Numbered from the stretch's first letter, positions 1-12,525 are shown. The stretch is DNA of 64,000 nucleotides from Cryptomeria japonica (GCF_030272615.1 NC_081412.1:549040488-549104487), one strand, 5' to 3'. Notes: generated by a model from the letters alone, not told the origin. Translations and numbers: made by a program.

Positions 1-24
1 GATTTTCTTAATATTGTTAAGCCT

Positions 25-870
25 ACTAATCCGATATGTAAGGAATGTCAATTGGGTAAGCAAACAAGAATTTATTTCAAGAGAAAACAATATACATTTT
101 ATGGATTTCTAGATCTTATGCATACTAACCTATGTGGACCTACAAATGTTAGAAGTGTGCAAGGTGATGAATATTTTATGCTACTAATTGATGATTATTT
201 TAGGATAATGTGGGTTGTCTTTTTGAAGGAAAGTTTGAAGCGTTAGACAAGTTCAAGATATTCAAAGAAAAGGTTGAGACTGAGTCAGGATTGAAGGTGA
301 AATGTTTGAGATCTGACAGAGGGGGAGAATTTTATTCTAGTCAGTTTAATTCATTCTGTGAGAAGTATGGGATAAGAAGACAATTATCTTCTCCTAGAAC
401 CCCTCTACAGAATGGAGTTGTTGAAAGGAAGAACAAGACTATCTTGGATGTTGCAAGGACTATGTTGATTGAAGGGAATGTTCTGAAGATCTACTGGAGA
501 GAAGCTATTAGCACTTTTGTTCACACATTCAACCAAGTACATATAAAAGGTGATACCGGTAAGAATCCTTATGAGCTATGGTTTGTTCATGTTCATGTTG
601 TGAGATACCTCAAAATTTTTGGTAGCAAGTGTTATATCAAGAGAGATGAGGATATACAAAAGTTTGATGCAAGAAGTGATGAAAGAATTTTCTTGGGATA
701 TTCAACAAATAGAAAAGCCCACCGGGGCTACAATAAGAGATTGAGAAAGATAGTAGAAAATGAAAATGTGAAATTTGATGAGAACCTTGGAAAAGAGATT
801 AGAGCATGTGGATATGATGATGGTCAACATGTTGTTATAACGCCTATTCAGACTGAAGAATTGAAGTAGA
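25..870 (+). pseudogene. copia GAG-pre-integrase end and integrase core (fossil)
   Basis: The fragment begins with the Cys-rich CKECQLGK motif of the GAG-pre-integrase domain. It passes into the rve integrase core with the copia signatures LCGPTN, LLIDDYFRIMWVVFLK, CLRSDRGGEF and TPLQNGVVERKN. The last two carry the second Asp and the Glu of the D,D,E triad. The C-terminal part has the usual GSKCYIKRDE and EERIFLGYS-like motifs. It is part of the broken element spanning 1-4575 and has no host function. Confidence 0.9.
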
Positions 871-1099
871 CTGATCCAGTAGAGACTATTAATCTGGATA
901 TTTCTACTACTGGTGATGAGATGTTGGATCTTGAAAATCAGAATAATCAGAAGACTCTGAGGTATGTAAGACTGAATCACTCAGAAAATCAGATTATTGA
1001 CAATAAAAATAAAAGTGTGATGACTAGAAGAAGGCTACCTATTGAAGAGGTATGTTTGATTTCTACAATTGAACCTAAAGATGTTGAAGCTTGAAAACA

Positions 1100-2913
1100 T
1101 GAAAATTGGACGAGAGTTATGGAAGAAGAATTATATCAGATTGAGAAGAATAACACATGGGATCTTGTGCCTAGACCTAAAGATAAGAATGTTATTGGTA
1201 CTAAATGGCTATTCAGGAATAAATTGAATGAAGTCGGTGAAGTTGTTAGAAATAAAGAAAGACTGGTATGCAAAGGATATTCATAGAAAGAAGGGATTGA
1301 TTATGATGAGACTTTTGCTAAGGTAGCTAGACTTGAAGTTATTAGATTTTTGCTTGCATATTTTTCTTATAAATATTTTAAGCTATATTAGATATATGTC
1401 AAATCTATTGATATGTGATGATAGATCAAGAAAGTATTGAACACTCATCATGTATCCTCGCCTGGGTTTGGGATTTTTTTGGCATTTTTTTGTTGAAAAA
1501 ACTGACTTTGTAAGAAAACCCTAAAAATAATTGACTTTGAGTGTTTCCCTAAAAATCACTTCTTATAAGTGGTTGGAATGTAAAGGCATTGTAACGATGT
1601 TGTATTGATTTACTAGATAATAAGAAAGATTGGATGACTATGTTTGGTGGATGTATCCCATCTTGGGTGAAGCACATTAAATCTCTGTGTTATCAGTGTT
1701 ATGCATTTTTCTTCATCTTTTGTGTTTGTATCTGCATATAATTGTTAATTTGTATTTGCTCTGGATCTACCTAAACCCTAACAAAAGCTACCTTTTTGAA
1801 TGGTGATCTTGAGGAAGAAGTCTATATTGAGCAACCTGATGGATTTTCATTATCAAATGATGGAGACATGGTATTAAAATTAAGAAAGCACTTTATAGAT
1901 TGAAACAATCCCCTGGACTTAATAAAGGTACTTTTGATAGTAATCTGTATTTCAAGATTGAGAATGATAACATCTTAATTGTTGAAGTCTTTGTTGATGA
2001 TATTATCCTTGGAGGAGATGATAACTTGAGCATGAAGTTTTTTAGTGATATGCAGAAAGAATTTGAGAGGTCTATGATAGGAGAGATGAATTTTTTCTTA
2101 GGATTGGAGATTTCATAGACTGGAAAAGGTATTTTTATATCTTAAACTAAATATGTGAAGGAATTATTGAAGAAGTTTGGGTTGGATGACTCCAAACCGG
2201 TTGGAACTCCTATAGTGACTGGCTACAAACTGTCTAAAAATGATGAATCTCCAAAAGATAATCAGAGTTTGTACAGATCTATGGTTGGTGGACTGCTATA
2301 ATTTACTTAGACTAGACCTTACATTATGCATGTTGTGTGCATGGATGCCAAATATCAAGCTCATCCAAAAGAGAGTCATGTCATTGTTGTTAAGAGGATA
2401 TTCAAATGTTTGAAGGGGACTGTGGATTTCATGTTATGTTCTTACACTGATATTGATTGGGCTGGAAATGTTGATGACCAAAAGAGTACCTTTGGTCATA
2501 CATTCTTTTTGGGTAAGAAATTGCTTTCATTGGCTAGCAAGAAATAAAATTCAGTATCCTTATCTATTGTTGAAGTTAAGTACATTGTTGTTGCTTGTAG
2601 CTGCACTCAAGTAGTATGGATGAAGCAAATGTTGAAGGATATCAAAGTTGTCTATGATGAGCCTACTGTCATATATTGTGATAATTCTAGTACTATTAAT
2701 ATGTCAAAGATTCCGGTGCAACATTCAAAAGCTAAAAATGTTCCAATCAAATATCATTTCCTAAGAGAAAAAATTAGTGAAGAGGAAGTTAAGTTGGAAT
2801 ATGTATCTACGGAGGAAAAAATTTATAATATTTTAACTAAGCCTTTTCCTATCGATACATTTGTCTATTTGAGAGACAAGCTAGGGGTATCCACCCCTCC
2901 TGATGAGAACTAG
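1100..2913 (+). pseudogene. copia reverse transcriptase and RNase H region (fossil)
   Basis: RT motifs visible include the NTWDLVPRP and NVIGTKWLFRNKLNE start, an EEVYIEQPDGF-like stretch, the catalytic FVDDII motif near 1990, and VGTPIVTGYKL. RNase H carries TDIDWAGNVDDQKST, YCDNSS and NILTKPFP, and the protein ends near 2913 with LGVSTPPDEN. A 378-bp solo LTR sits inside the RT part (1406-1783). The whole region is decayed with many breaks. Domain identity is based on recognised copia motifs. Confidence 0.9.
1406..1783 (+). mobile_element. Solo LTR nested in copia RT
   Basis: A 378-bp block with no copia coding potential interrupts the RT between codons for VK and AT. Its right end is CTAAACCCTAACA, a typical copia LTR terminus. 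Its left end reads TATTGATATG, close to the expected TGTTGATATG. It is flanked by AAATC (1401-1405) and AAAGC (1784-1788), a 5-bp target duplication with one mismatch, as expected for LTR-element integration. Only the LTR remains. Its parent family is not otherwise present in the window. Confidence 0.72.
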
Positions 2914-3240
2914 ATGCGTTGAGTTGCATCAATTTGGTGGATTTCAGAGCCTTATCCTTCTACCTAGATAGATGAGTTGATGTTGCTACTCACCCAGAGT
3001 AGTCAGTATGTGTTTCAAGTGATTAGTTTTGAGTTTATCCTAAGGGGGAGATTGTCCATCTTAGACAATAATTTTTTGGGAGAGAAGCATAATCCACATT
3101 TTGTCTTTGGCATTGCTATAAAAGGAGGAGAGAAGCATATGAAAAACCGTTTTATCTACTTGATCTTAAGGGGAGTCTATTGGAGATGGTTTATTTTTTT
3201 CCATTCATTTTTTTCACATCTGTATGTTGCCATCAATGCC

Positions 3241-3252
3241 AAAGAGGGAGAT
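3241..3252 (+). promoter_or_regulatory. Polypurine tract of the left copia element
   Basis: AAAGAGGGAGAT directly abuts the LTR start TGTTGG at 3253. This is the plus-strand primer position of LTR retrotransposons. A second purine run (AAGGGGGAGATTG, about 3041-3053) lies further upstream but is not next to an LTR edge. Confidence 0.75.
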
Positions 3253-4575
3253 TGTTGGACATTGTTGCTGCTAGGATATGTTGTTGTCATTGATGTCAAC
3301 ATATTCCTGCTCAAGTGATTGCAGATTGGTTTATTGGGATCATGGTTTGGTGTATGGAGTATTTATAGTATTATTATATTCTTTTGTATTAGTTTTGGTG
3401 ATCTAGAAAGATTAAATGATCATATCAGATGATCCACTTTTGCACTTTGTTTATATGATCATTGCTTTGTAGAGTTTAGTATTTCCTCTGGAATATTTTG
3501 GTGTGATCAGATATTGAGCAACATTTTTGGGATATTATTTGGGATGGTCTTGTGTATCTTCATTTTAGATGGTTCTTGATTTGGTGCTCCAAAAGTTACT
3601 TTTCTTCTTGACAGTCATTATTATTTGGGTAATTTTGAGGTTCATCTGTTGATCGATGAAGATTTGATAAGTGGTGTTAGTGCAGTTATTGTTGATGACT
3701 CTAACATGTTTTTTTGTGTTTCCTAAATGTGTCCTATTTATTTTAGTGATCGGTGTTAATCATTGTACATGTTCTTAGAGATTTTGCTGAACTGGTGATG
3801 TTATTCATGTTATACAGTTTTTCTAGTGGTGTAGCGTGTTGTGGTTGATCTTGGCATGATTACCGGTGATGATGAGTGTTTGGTAATTTGATTTAGGTCC
3901 ATTTTATGTCATGTATATCATTATATTGGTCTATTGGTCGATCTTTGTATGATTTGATTGAATTTTGTAATTGTGAGTTGAGGGTTTAGCCGACCTTGTT
4001 GTCAAAGTTGATGAATTGTATAAATAGGTGATATTGTCATGTAATTTAGAAAAATAGGTTGTGTCTGCATTATAAAATAGTAGTATATGTGTGAACAAGG
4101 ATTCATCTTTCAGTATGATGTATTGAGTAGAGATTCATGTTGCAGAGCAGACAATTGTGCTTAACCAGAAATGTGATTAGGAATTTAGAGATGCTATTCT
4201 TTCAGTTCACTCCTTTTGGATTGTAGTTTGAATCTTGTTGTAACTCACCCAGACTTCCCTAAGGGTTGTAGCCTTCCAAGTCATTATTGTTTGAGCAATG
4301 AGCTCTAGCCAGTGTGCCTAAATGCATGTGCATTCCCCATTATAATATTTTCACATACTACTGCATAGTATCATATTATTTTGGGTAGGTTCCCATCGTG
4401 TTTCTTCCCTTAACTAGGTTTTCCTCATTAAAATCTTGGTGTTGTGTGTTGTGCTTTAAATTTTCTTATCTTGGTTATTGCTGCAATTTTTCAGATCTAT
4501 TTTGTAGTTAATTTTGTACATCCGGTAAAAACTGATTCACCCCCTCTCAACTTTCCTTCATTCATATTTCCAACA
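3253..4575 (+). repeat. 3' LTR of the left copia element
   Basis: The repeat starts TGTTGG and ends CCAACA, a perfect 6-bp terminal inverted repeat, and is 1323 bp long. It starts right after a polypurine tract. TTGTCATTGATGTCAAC lies 31 bp inside its left edge and recurs in other LTRs of this window. A TATA-like TATAAATAGG is near 4019. The next base after 4575 starts the purine-rich block. The matching 5' LTR is outside the window, so no age can be estimated here. Confidence 0.88.
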
Positions 4576-5081
4576 AGGGATAGAGAAATGGGGGTGATGA
4601 GGGAGGGAAATAGAGAGGGGAGGGGAATTAAGTGAGGAGGGACATACAAAAGAGATGGAGGGATAAAATTAGAGACAAAGAGAAAGAGAGGAGTAAGAAG
4701 GGATGAAAGGAGGTAGACATGGAGGGAGTGAGAGACTAATGGAAGGATGAGATAGAGAAGTGAGGGGAGAGATAGAAGAGAATGGGAGGTTTCATAAAGG
4801 GATAGGGGTAAGGAGGAGGGAGAGAGAAGTGGAAAAGTAGGGAGAAAACTAGATAGGGGATAATTAGTTCAAGGTGAGAGACATAAAGAGGGATTGAGAG
4901 GTGAGAAACATAGAAGGGGAAAGAAACATGTGAGATATGTAAAGGGGGGTAGAGAGAAATGGTTAATGAGACATGGATGGAGAGTTAAAGAGGTGGAGGG
5001 GGGGTGGAGGGAGAAACCTAAATAGGGGAGAGAGGGTGGGATGAAGAGGTGATGACCTAGAAAATGGAGAGAGAGAGAGAT

Positions 5082-5168
<87 letters not shown>

Positions 5169-6000
5169 AGGATAAAATGGGTAATAGAGATAGAGAGGGG
5201 AAGAAAGGGAGGAAGAGACATAAAGAGGGGAAGGAATAATAATAGGGAAAATAGAAGAACAAAGTGAGAGAGGAGTAAGAAGGGATGGAGGGAGATGTAG
5301 ACAAGGAGGGAGTGATAGACCTAGGGAAGTAGGAGATGGAGAGGTGAGGAGAGAGAGAGGACAAATGAAGATATTTAATTAAAGGAGAGGTTTAAGGGGT
5401 GAGGGATAAAGGTGGAGAGGGAATGACAAAACAATACATACAAAGGTGGGAAACCTAGAGTGTGAAAGATAGCCAAGAGACCTATATGGGAAGAGATAGT
5501 GGTGAGATAGATAAAGGGGGATAGAGAGAGGTGGGTAAGGATACATTGATGGAAAGGGAGGGGGAAATAAACCTAGAAAGGGGAAAGAGAGAGGGTGGGA
5601 GGGAAAAGTGATGACCTAAATATTAGAGAGATAATAAGAGATTATTGGGGATAGAGGTAGAGATAGGGTGAAGAGTAAGATGAAGATATGGAGGAAGAGT
5701 AGAAGAAACGAAGAGAGAGAGACCTAGAGATGGGAGAGAGGGACAAGGAGATAAAGAAAAGAATGTAGAGAGAGTAAGAAGGGATAGAAGAAGTGGTAGA
5801 CATGGAGGGAGTGAGAGACCTATAGAAGGAGGAGATAGAAAGGTGAGGGTAGATAGGGAATATAAGGAGAGAATAAATAAAGGTAGAGAGGTAAAGGGAG
5901 AAGAGTTGGAGAGGGAGGGAGATTATTAGATAGGTGATATATAGAGAGGTGAGAGGCCTAAATGGGGAGAGGTATGGGTGTCAGATAATTAGAATTTAAA
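4576..6000. repeat. Purine-strand (GA-rich) satellite-like block
   Basis: For about 1.4 kb the plus strand is overwhelmingly G and A. Beyond simple GA runs there is a long-period structure. The string GAGTAAGAAGGGAT followed by GGAGGGAGTGA is found near 4690, 5270 and 5770. A second marker, GATGACCTA after GGGTGGGA, occurs near 5035 and 5600. This implies about three degenerate units of roughly 500-580 bp. No gene is present; long ORFs here are repeats of Arg/Glu or Ser/Leu. Confidence 0.85.
5085..5165. repeat. (GA)n microsatellite
   Basis: About 40 uninterrupted GA dinucleotides sit inside the purine-rich block. Confidence 0.97.
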
Positions 6001-7365
6001 GGTTTTATGATGAGAATTGAAGAAAAAGAATTCTGAAATAAACTAGACAAAGATAAGAGGGATGTTGACCTATCTCAATATGAGTAGGTGACTGCCAAAG
6101 TTTTGAAGAAAATTGATTTTGATACTAAGATCATCACTCTTGAAGAAGGTAGGAGAATGGTAAGAGAAAGTTTTGTTCTCTTTATCTCTAATTGGGATAT
6201 AGTCTCTTCTTTGGCCTTGGATTCCGTTAGAAGACAAGAAGATGAAAATTTTGATACAAAGGAAGAGGAAAAAGGATAATATGTAGGTTTGGCTTCAAAA
6301 CAAAAATGGAAACCTTGGTTATGTGAGCAATATCCCCCTCTAATAATAATAAACAAATGGTAAATATTTTGGATATGCCATTAACTCATGGGTACCTTTT
6401 AAATTTGAAATGAAGAAATTAAAATATAATTTAAAATGAAATGAAATAAATGTAGGTTTGATTTACATATGAATTTCTCATCACAAAAGATATTCCTTGC
6501 CAAATCATCACAGTGGTGAGTAAAATTTGCCTCATGGAAATTACTACATCATGAAGATAAATCAAATATCTTTTGAGGTGGTTTATCTTCACGTTTCAAG
6601 GGTGCAATAACACCATTAAAATCTCTAACACTATTTTGCAATGAAGAAAATCTTTTTGTCATATTGTGCATCAAATATGCCTTTGGCATGTTATGTTATT
6701 TCAAGCGATTCTCAAATTAATGTCTTACACTTGATCATGGTCCTAAGCTTGCCTCTCCCTTATTTTATAAAAGGAAATTCTAATCCATTTTCAAGGACTA
6801 TAAGTTTGAAGTCTTAGGGGTCAAGTATAGTCCTATAGGGTGTCATTTTCAGGTATTAATAGAAGTATTAGTCTATCATGTAATTTATTGTATAGAAAAT
6901 ATTCTATCAAAAATAACAATGAATCCTAATACATCTATTTTAGCTATCTCCATGGATATTGTTCCCAATATATTTTGAAATTAATAAACATGTATTTTTA
7001 ATTTAATCTTTGTGTCATTTTCATGGTGTGTATCTCATTTTTTGCATCTTTTTAAGAAAAGGATTAAATTTCCTAAAATAAAATATGATGATTTTAGTAG
7101 GATGCCATGGATCTAAATGAAGAACTATAAATAAATATAAGTTGAGGGTATTGGTGTAAGGCACTAAAATTGTGAACTCTATGATTGATTTTTTTTTAAT
7201 ATGTGTGTTGCATGCTTTCTAATGTGGATTTTGTAACCCTGGATAGGCACCAGTAAAAAACCCTTGTCTCCATCAAATATAATTATGTTAAAATCGGAAC
7301 AATATTTATCTAATTCAAGTATTTCTCTTTTGTTTTAAAATAGTTATATGTTTTCTCAAGTTCAG
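6001..7365. other. No supported gene; weak 63-aa reading frame
   Basis: The stretch is AT-rich with scattered stops. One stretch (6088-6279, plus) has coding-like wording (LEEGRRMVRESFVLF and EDENFDTKEEEKG), but I recognise no domain. It could be a remnant of a mobile-element ORF. Nothing else is visible apart from a 9-bp stem hairpin near 6553-6590. Confidence 0.5.
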
Positions 7366-7373
7366 TAATGAGT

Positions 7374-7615
7374 ATTCTCAAGAATTGAGCCACAATTGTT
7401 GAATAAAATGTAATTTCTTGGTCTATATGAATGTGAGCATTTCTGTTGCAGCAATTCATCATTTTTTAGGTGAAATATAATATTAGATAAGATCAGTAAG
7501 GATTATTCTCAATAGTTGAGCTACAATTGTTGAATAAACTATAATTTCTTGGTTTATGTGAATGTGAACTTTTCTGTTAAAGTAATGACTCATTTGTTAG
7601 GTGAAACATGTTAGT
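7374..7615 (+). repeat. Tandem duplication, about 131-bp unit
   Basis: Two adjacent units share the order CTCAA(g/t)A(a/g)TTGAGC, ACAATTGTTGAATAAA, ATTTCTTGGT, GAATGTGA and TTTTTAGGTGAAA-like. The first starts near 7377 and the second near 7508, with roughly 85% identity by eye. Neither unit encodes anything recognisable. Confidence 0.75.
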
Positions 7616-8594
7616 AGGTTTTGTATAGGATCACCCTCCTTGGTCTTTCAAAATTAAAAGTGTAGGCAAATTTAATCTTATATCAATGATTTCTATTCGT
7701 TTTCCAAGGCCTTGAAATCATTGGCTCTAAGAAGTTGACAAATTTTTTAGAGAGATTCAAGAAATCAGTTAAAAGGACCCACACAAAATTTTCTTTAAAG
7801 AATATGAAGACAATCCTTAATAAAGATTACATCCTCTAAAAGTAGACTAAAAGTGGACTTGGTTGTTTTATCCATATATCATGTATTTTATGTATTATCC
7901 AAACAACTTATAGATAAACATGAAAATTATATTTAAACAAAAATTCTTACAGTAAAATTATGCACGGAAATCAAGGTGAATTGCATGGTGGTGAGGCTCA
8001 TGCATCACTTTTCCACATACTCTCCTTTCATGCTAAGACTAACAATATGATCTCAAATCTTTGAAAACTAAAATTGTGCAACTTTTTATGCAACATTGCC
8101 ATCACTCTAGTATTATAGACTAACATAGTAAGCTTCTTGTAGAAATAATCACCCATTTATTCATATCTCTCCCTCATGAGAGATCACAAGGTTTTCTTCT
8201 TCTTTTTCCAACATCGAGAAGGCTCATAGTCTTTCAAATTACATGAAACCTTTCAATGTGCTAATCACAACAAATAGAAGCCAATAACTTGACTTAAATA
8301 TTCAAACTATTTTTTAACAAGTTATCTCTTTTTACATGGAAATACTTAGGCTTATACAATCATTCAAACATATTTGTAACATTTTCCCAACTGGATCCAT
8401 CAATCCATCCATAATCAATCTGCATACAATATTTCATAGATTTTTCTTTCTACTTTCTATGCCAACATTATTTTTTAGAGTGATTCTTCTACCCACAAAT
8501 TGTACAAGGATGAAGATCCCAACACTTGTTTTCTTCACGTTCTTCTTTGTGACAATGTGAATACTAGATATATTTCATTCTTTGAGCTGATTTC
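7616..8594. other. AT-rich intergenic DNA, nothing recognised
   Basis: I saw no gene, RNA or terminal repeat. The right part (8340-8594) may belong to the minus-strand retroelement whose gene follows, because it leads into that repeat without a visible boundary. Confidence 0.4.
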
Positions 8595-9452
8595 CATGAA
8601 CCTATGACATCTACAACATCATTTCCATCTTACCATATCCAAGGTCTTCATTCTTTGGCCTCATAATTGACTGAATGGGCTCTCCTATTCCTTGCTAATA
8701 ATTTCCCTAACCTTTCCTTCATAACCCATTTTCTTCATGATCTTTAAGCCAACATTCTTGTCATCACAACCTACAAATTTTGTAGTTTTAAACACATCTT
8801 TTCCTTTAGCCTCACTATCTTCGTTGGAACAAACTTTAGCTAGATCACCTATATCAATAGTTGTCACCCATATCAAAAAAAAAAAAATTATTCATATCAT
8901 GTGAGGCATTACATATTAAATCCTTCAACCTTAAATTCTCATTTTCCTTCCTGCATGTAATTGATCTAATCGCATATTTTATTCTTTCAAGTTTTCAACT
9001 TGACCTTATGAAAACTATTTTCCTTTTTAACTTTCTCCAATTCCTTGTGAAGAGTATCATTTTCATGTGAATTTTCTTAGATATAATTTCTCAACTCCTT
9101 TATAACTTTTATCAATTCTAAATAAGACCATTTAATTTTCACCAATCCATCTTTCAAAAAATCCTTTTCCCAAATTAAAATTACATTTTCTTTCTTGATA
9201 TTTTTACTATTTCTTCTCATTAACACAAATGATTTAAACTTACCTTGCTTATACACCTCTAGTCACATGATTATTATCAATCCACTTTGTAGTGGTTTCT
9301 ATTAAGATGCAATGAACCTTCATATTTAGACTCAACAATATCTTCTCCCTTATTTCTACGCCTCTCCTTGTAGTGGCTAACCTCTTTAATTCTTTTGTGA
9401 TTTTGATTTCAACCCTTTTCTTAGGATTAACACTTCACATGCCTTTCTTTCC
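8595..9452 (-). repeat. Copy A of a minus-strand retroelement gene (coiled coil, G-patch-like)
   Basis: This 0.86 kb unit is directly repeated at 11585-12410 (roughly 85% identity by eye). Read on the minus strand it contains a Lys/Glu-rich coiled-coil stretch. Nearer its 3' end it has GLKIMKKMGYEGK, which resembles the start of a G-patch motif. In the second copy the unit lies just downstream of a tRNA-Met-type primer site, the place of a gag-like first gene. It is broken. Retroelement origin is inferred from that context; the exact family is unknown. Confidence 0.6.
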
Positions 9453-9482
9453 TTATGAACCTATGACAACTACATCATCATT

Positions 9483-11584
9483 GAGTTTGAAGACCAAATT
9501 CCTAGTAGTGAAGATCATCCAATCCTTCAAGAATTCCAAGATGTCATCCTTGAGGATTTGCTAGGATTGCCTCCTAAGAGACAAATGGATTTCAGGTTTG
9601 GGCCTATCTCAAAAGCCCGCTATAAAATGAACACTGCCGAATTGAAAGAGTTGAAAATGCAACTGCAAGATCTAATGAAGAAGGGACTAATTTATCTTAG
9701 TGTGTCTCCATGGGGAGCTCCAGTGTTGTTCATCACGAAGAAGGATGGAACATTGAGGTTTTGAATAGATTATTGAATGCTGAATAAGGCGACCATTCAA
9801 AATAGCTATCGCCTACCAAAAATTGATGACTTGTTTGATCAGATGAAGAGAGAAACAATATTATCTAAAATTTATTGAAGGTCAGGATATCACTAGTTGA
9901 GAATTAGGGAAGAGCATATTCCAAAAATAGCTTTTTAGACTAGGTATAGATAGTATGAGTTTGTTGGTGGTGGCTTTTTGGCCTAACAAATGCCCCTCCC
10001 ATCTTTATGAGCCTCAAAAATCATGTTTTCCATGTCTACCTAGAAAAAGTTGTGTTAGTATTCTTAGATGATATTCTAATCTACTCCTAAAATTTGCAAG
10101 AACACAAGGAAAATTTGAGAATAGTACTGCAAAGGCTAAGGGAGCACGAGTTATATGGGAAATTGTTCGCGTATTCCTTCTTCTAGCCTAAGGTGCACTA
10201 TTTGGGATAATAGCAGCCTAGGGTATAGTAGTTGATCTGACCAAGATACAACCAATTGAAGATTGACCTATTCCTAAGAATCTGACTAAAGGAAGAAGAG
10301 TTATGGGTTTGACAGGGTATTTTTGAAGGTTCGTAGAGAACTTATCCAAGATAGCCAACCCCATTACCTATCTTCAATGAAAAGGTAAGAAGTTTGAATG
10401 GATAAATAAATGCAATGTCACCTTCCAATAGTTGAAGGAAGCTCTTACCACCACCCCTATATTGCAAGTGCCTAGCCTAGAAAAAGAATTTGTAGTTTGG
10501 ATTGATGCTTCTTTGGAAAGGGATAGGAGGAGTTCTAATGCAAAATGGATGTGTGATCATTTTTTAGTCCAGAAAATTGAAGGATCACAGACTCAACTAT
10601 CCCACCCATGACTTAGAGTTAGCTGCAATTGTGCATGCATTTAAGGTATAGAAACATTATTTATTTCGGAGACCCTTCAAGTTGAACATTGACCATAAAT
10701 GACTCCAATATCTACTCACACAATCTAATTTGAATGCATGATAGAGAAAGTGGTTAGAATTCCCAAGCAACTAGATATTTCATATGTTAAGGGAAAATAA
10801 AATTAGGTAGCAGATGCCCTTAGTTGAAGGGCTAAATTAGCTGCAATCACTTATTAAGGTTTGAATTGCTAGAAAAGATCAAATGAATTGCAAGCTTTTG
10901 ACCCCTTTTGTTAGCAACTAAGGTTGGAAATGCACCACTGAATTGATCCAGTCAAGTACAATTAAGGGAATGATAGTATCCATCATTAACTAAATTGAAT
11001 TTATGTTAAGATTAAAAATTCTCATAGAAGGCCATAATGTGCCCTATCAAGCACATCCTAGGGTGGCTAAAATGTATGCAGAGTTAAAAACTCATTACTT
11101 TTGGTCACAAATGAAGAAAGAGATAGCAAATTATGTTTTCGAATGTATTGAATGTCAGTGTGTTAAAGAAAAACATTGTCATCTTGCAAGATACCTTATC
11201 CTCATGATTTACCTTGGCATAAATGGTCAATAATTTCTATGGATTTTGTGACGGGTTTGCCAAAAAATTTGGCAACAACATGAGAGTATTCTGGTAGTGG
11301 TTCATAAATTGACAAAAGTACTATTTTATTCTAGACAATGTGAAGGATGATGCCCCAGTATTGGCTAAAAGATTTATCAAGGAAACCATAAGATTGCATT
11401 GGATGCCTAAGGTAATCATTTTTTATAGAGGTAAGTTATTTACTTCTAGGTTTTGGACCTCTCTTATGACCACCTTGGGTACCAAACTAAATTTTAGCAT
11501 TTCTTACTACCCAAAAACGAATGGTCAAACAAAAAGAGTTAATCAAATTATGGAAGATATGTTTTTAATTTCACGTTTTTAATT
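9483..11584 (+). mobile_element. Ty3/gypsy pol fragment, broken
   Basis: Plus-strand pol order is visible. It runs from the RT start (LGLPPKRQMDFRFGPISKA, SPWGAPVLFITKKDGTLRF) through RT and RNase H. Then come the integrase zinc-finger region (HPRVAKMYAELKTHYFW, CIECQCVK) and the integrase core (LPKNLATT, TLGTKLNFSISYYPKTNGQT). RT before integrase marks gypsy; the wording is chromovirus-like (Tekay/Del type). Both ends are cut: there is no LTR, gag or chromodomain. The element has many breaks. It lies between two copies of an opposite-strand repeat and is bounded by near-identical 29-30 bp sequences (9454-9482 and 11587-11615). Confidence 0.85.
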
Positions 11585-12410
11585 CATATGAACCTATGAC
11601 AACTACAACATCATTTTCTTCTATCTTATCATATCCAAGGCCTTCATTCTTTTACCCCATAACTAGTTGAATGAGATCTCTTATCCCTTGCCAATAAGTT
11701 CCCAAACCTTTTCCTTCATAACCCATTTTCTTCATGATCTTTAAGCCAACATTCTTGTCATCACAACCTATAGATTTTGTAGTTTTAAACACATCCTTTC
11801 CTTAACCTCATCATCTTCGTTGGAAGAAATTTTAGCTACATCACCCATATCAAACAAAAAACACAAACTACTCATAGCACATTAGGTATTACATATTAAA
11901 TCCTTTGACCTTAAATTCTCATTTTCCTTCCTGCATGCAATTAATCTAATTGCATATCTTTTTCTTTCAACTTTGCATTTTCATCTTTATGAAAATTGTT
12001 TTCCTATTTAACTTTCTCCAATTCCTTATAAAGAGTATCATTTTCACATGAATTTTCTTAGATATCTTTTCTCAACTCCTTTATAGTTTCTGTCAATTCT
12101 AAATATTACCTTCTAAGTACGATTTATCTTTCAAAAAAATCCTTTTCACGCATTAAACTTGCTTTTTCTTTCTTAACTTTTTTACCATTTCTCCCCATTG
12201 ACACAAATGAATTAAACTTACCTTACTTATACACCCCAATCACATGATCCTTCAAAGATCAACTTTGCAGTGGTTTCTATTAACATGCAATGGACCTTCA
12301 CATTTAGACCCATAATCACTTCACCCTTATTTATATGCCTCTGCGCTTGCAGCAGCTAACCTCTTTAATTCTTTTGTGTTCTCAGGATTGACGTTTCTCA
12401 TTCTTTTCTT
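11585..12410 (-). repeat. Copy A' of the minus-strand retroelement gene
   Basis: This is the direct repeat of 8595-9452. On the minus strand it shows a coiled-coil segment (KELEKVK then KLKEKDMQLD). Further on, GLKIMKKMGYEGKGLG is followed by KNEGLGYDK, a fuller G-patch-like signature than in copy A. Its 5' side leads back within about 120 bp to a primer-binding-site-like sequence at 12526-12536. It is broken and probably gag-like. G-patch domains occur in some retroelement and RNA-processing proteins; the assignment here rests on the Gly pattern only. Confidence 0.6.
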
Positions 12411-12525
12411 TTGCAATCAACATCTAACACACTTTTATACCTTTTGTGACTTTGCTTAGCTTTAAACTGCACACCCACAATCTCACAAACTCTCAAAAAA
12501 ATGAACACTTCTCAAGATCTTCTCA

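Larger units (their letters stand above)
1..4575 (+). mobile_element. Ty1/copia LTR retrotransposon, 3' part, broken
   Basis: The element enters from the left edge, so its 5' LTR and gag lie outside the window. Reading rightward there is a GAG-pre-integrase zinc-finger remnant (CKECQLGK), an integrase core (about 110-870), reverse transcriptase (about 1100-2290), RNase H (about 2300-2913), a purine tract and a complete 3' LTR. This is the copia domain order (integrase before RT). The family puts its pol on one polyprotein; here it is clearly a fossil with numerous breaks. It is closely related in protein sequence to the minus-strand copia at 49384-57317. Family assignment is firm; lineage within copia is not assigned. 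Confidence 0.93.

Noticed and set aside
4963-5364. Minus-strand 133-aa Ser/Leu-rich frame
   Set aside because: It is created by the GA/TC repeat block; low-complexity translation only.
6553-6590. 9-bp stem hairpin (GAAGATAAA/TTTATCTTC), possible microRNA precursor
   Set aside because: The stem is far too short for a plant microRNA precursor and expected by chance in AT-rich DNA.
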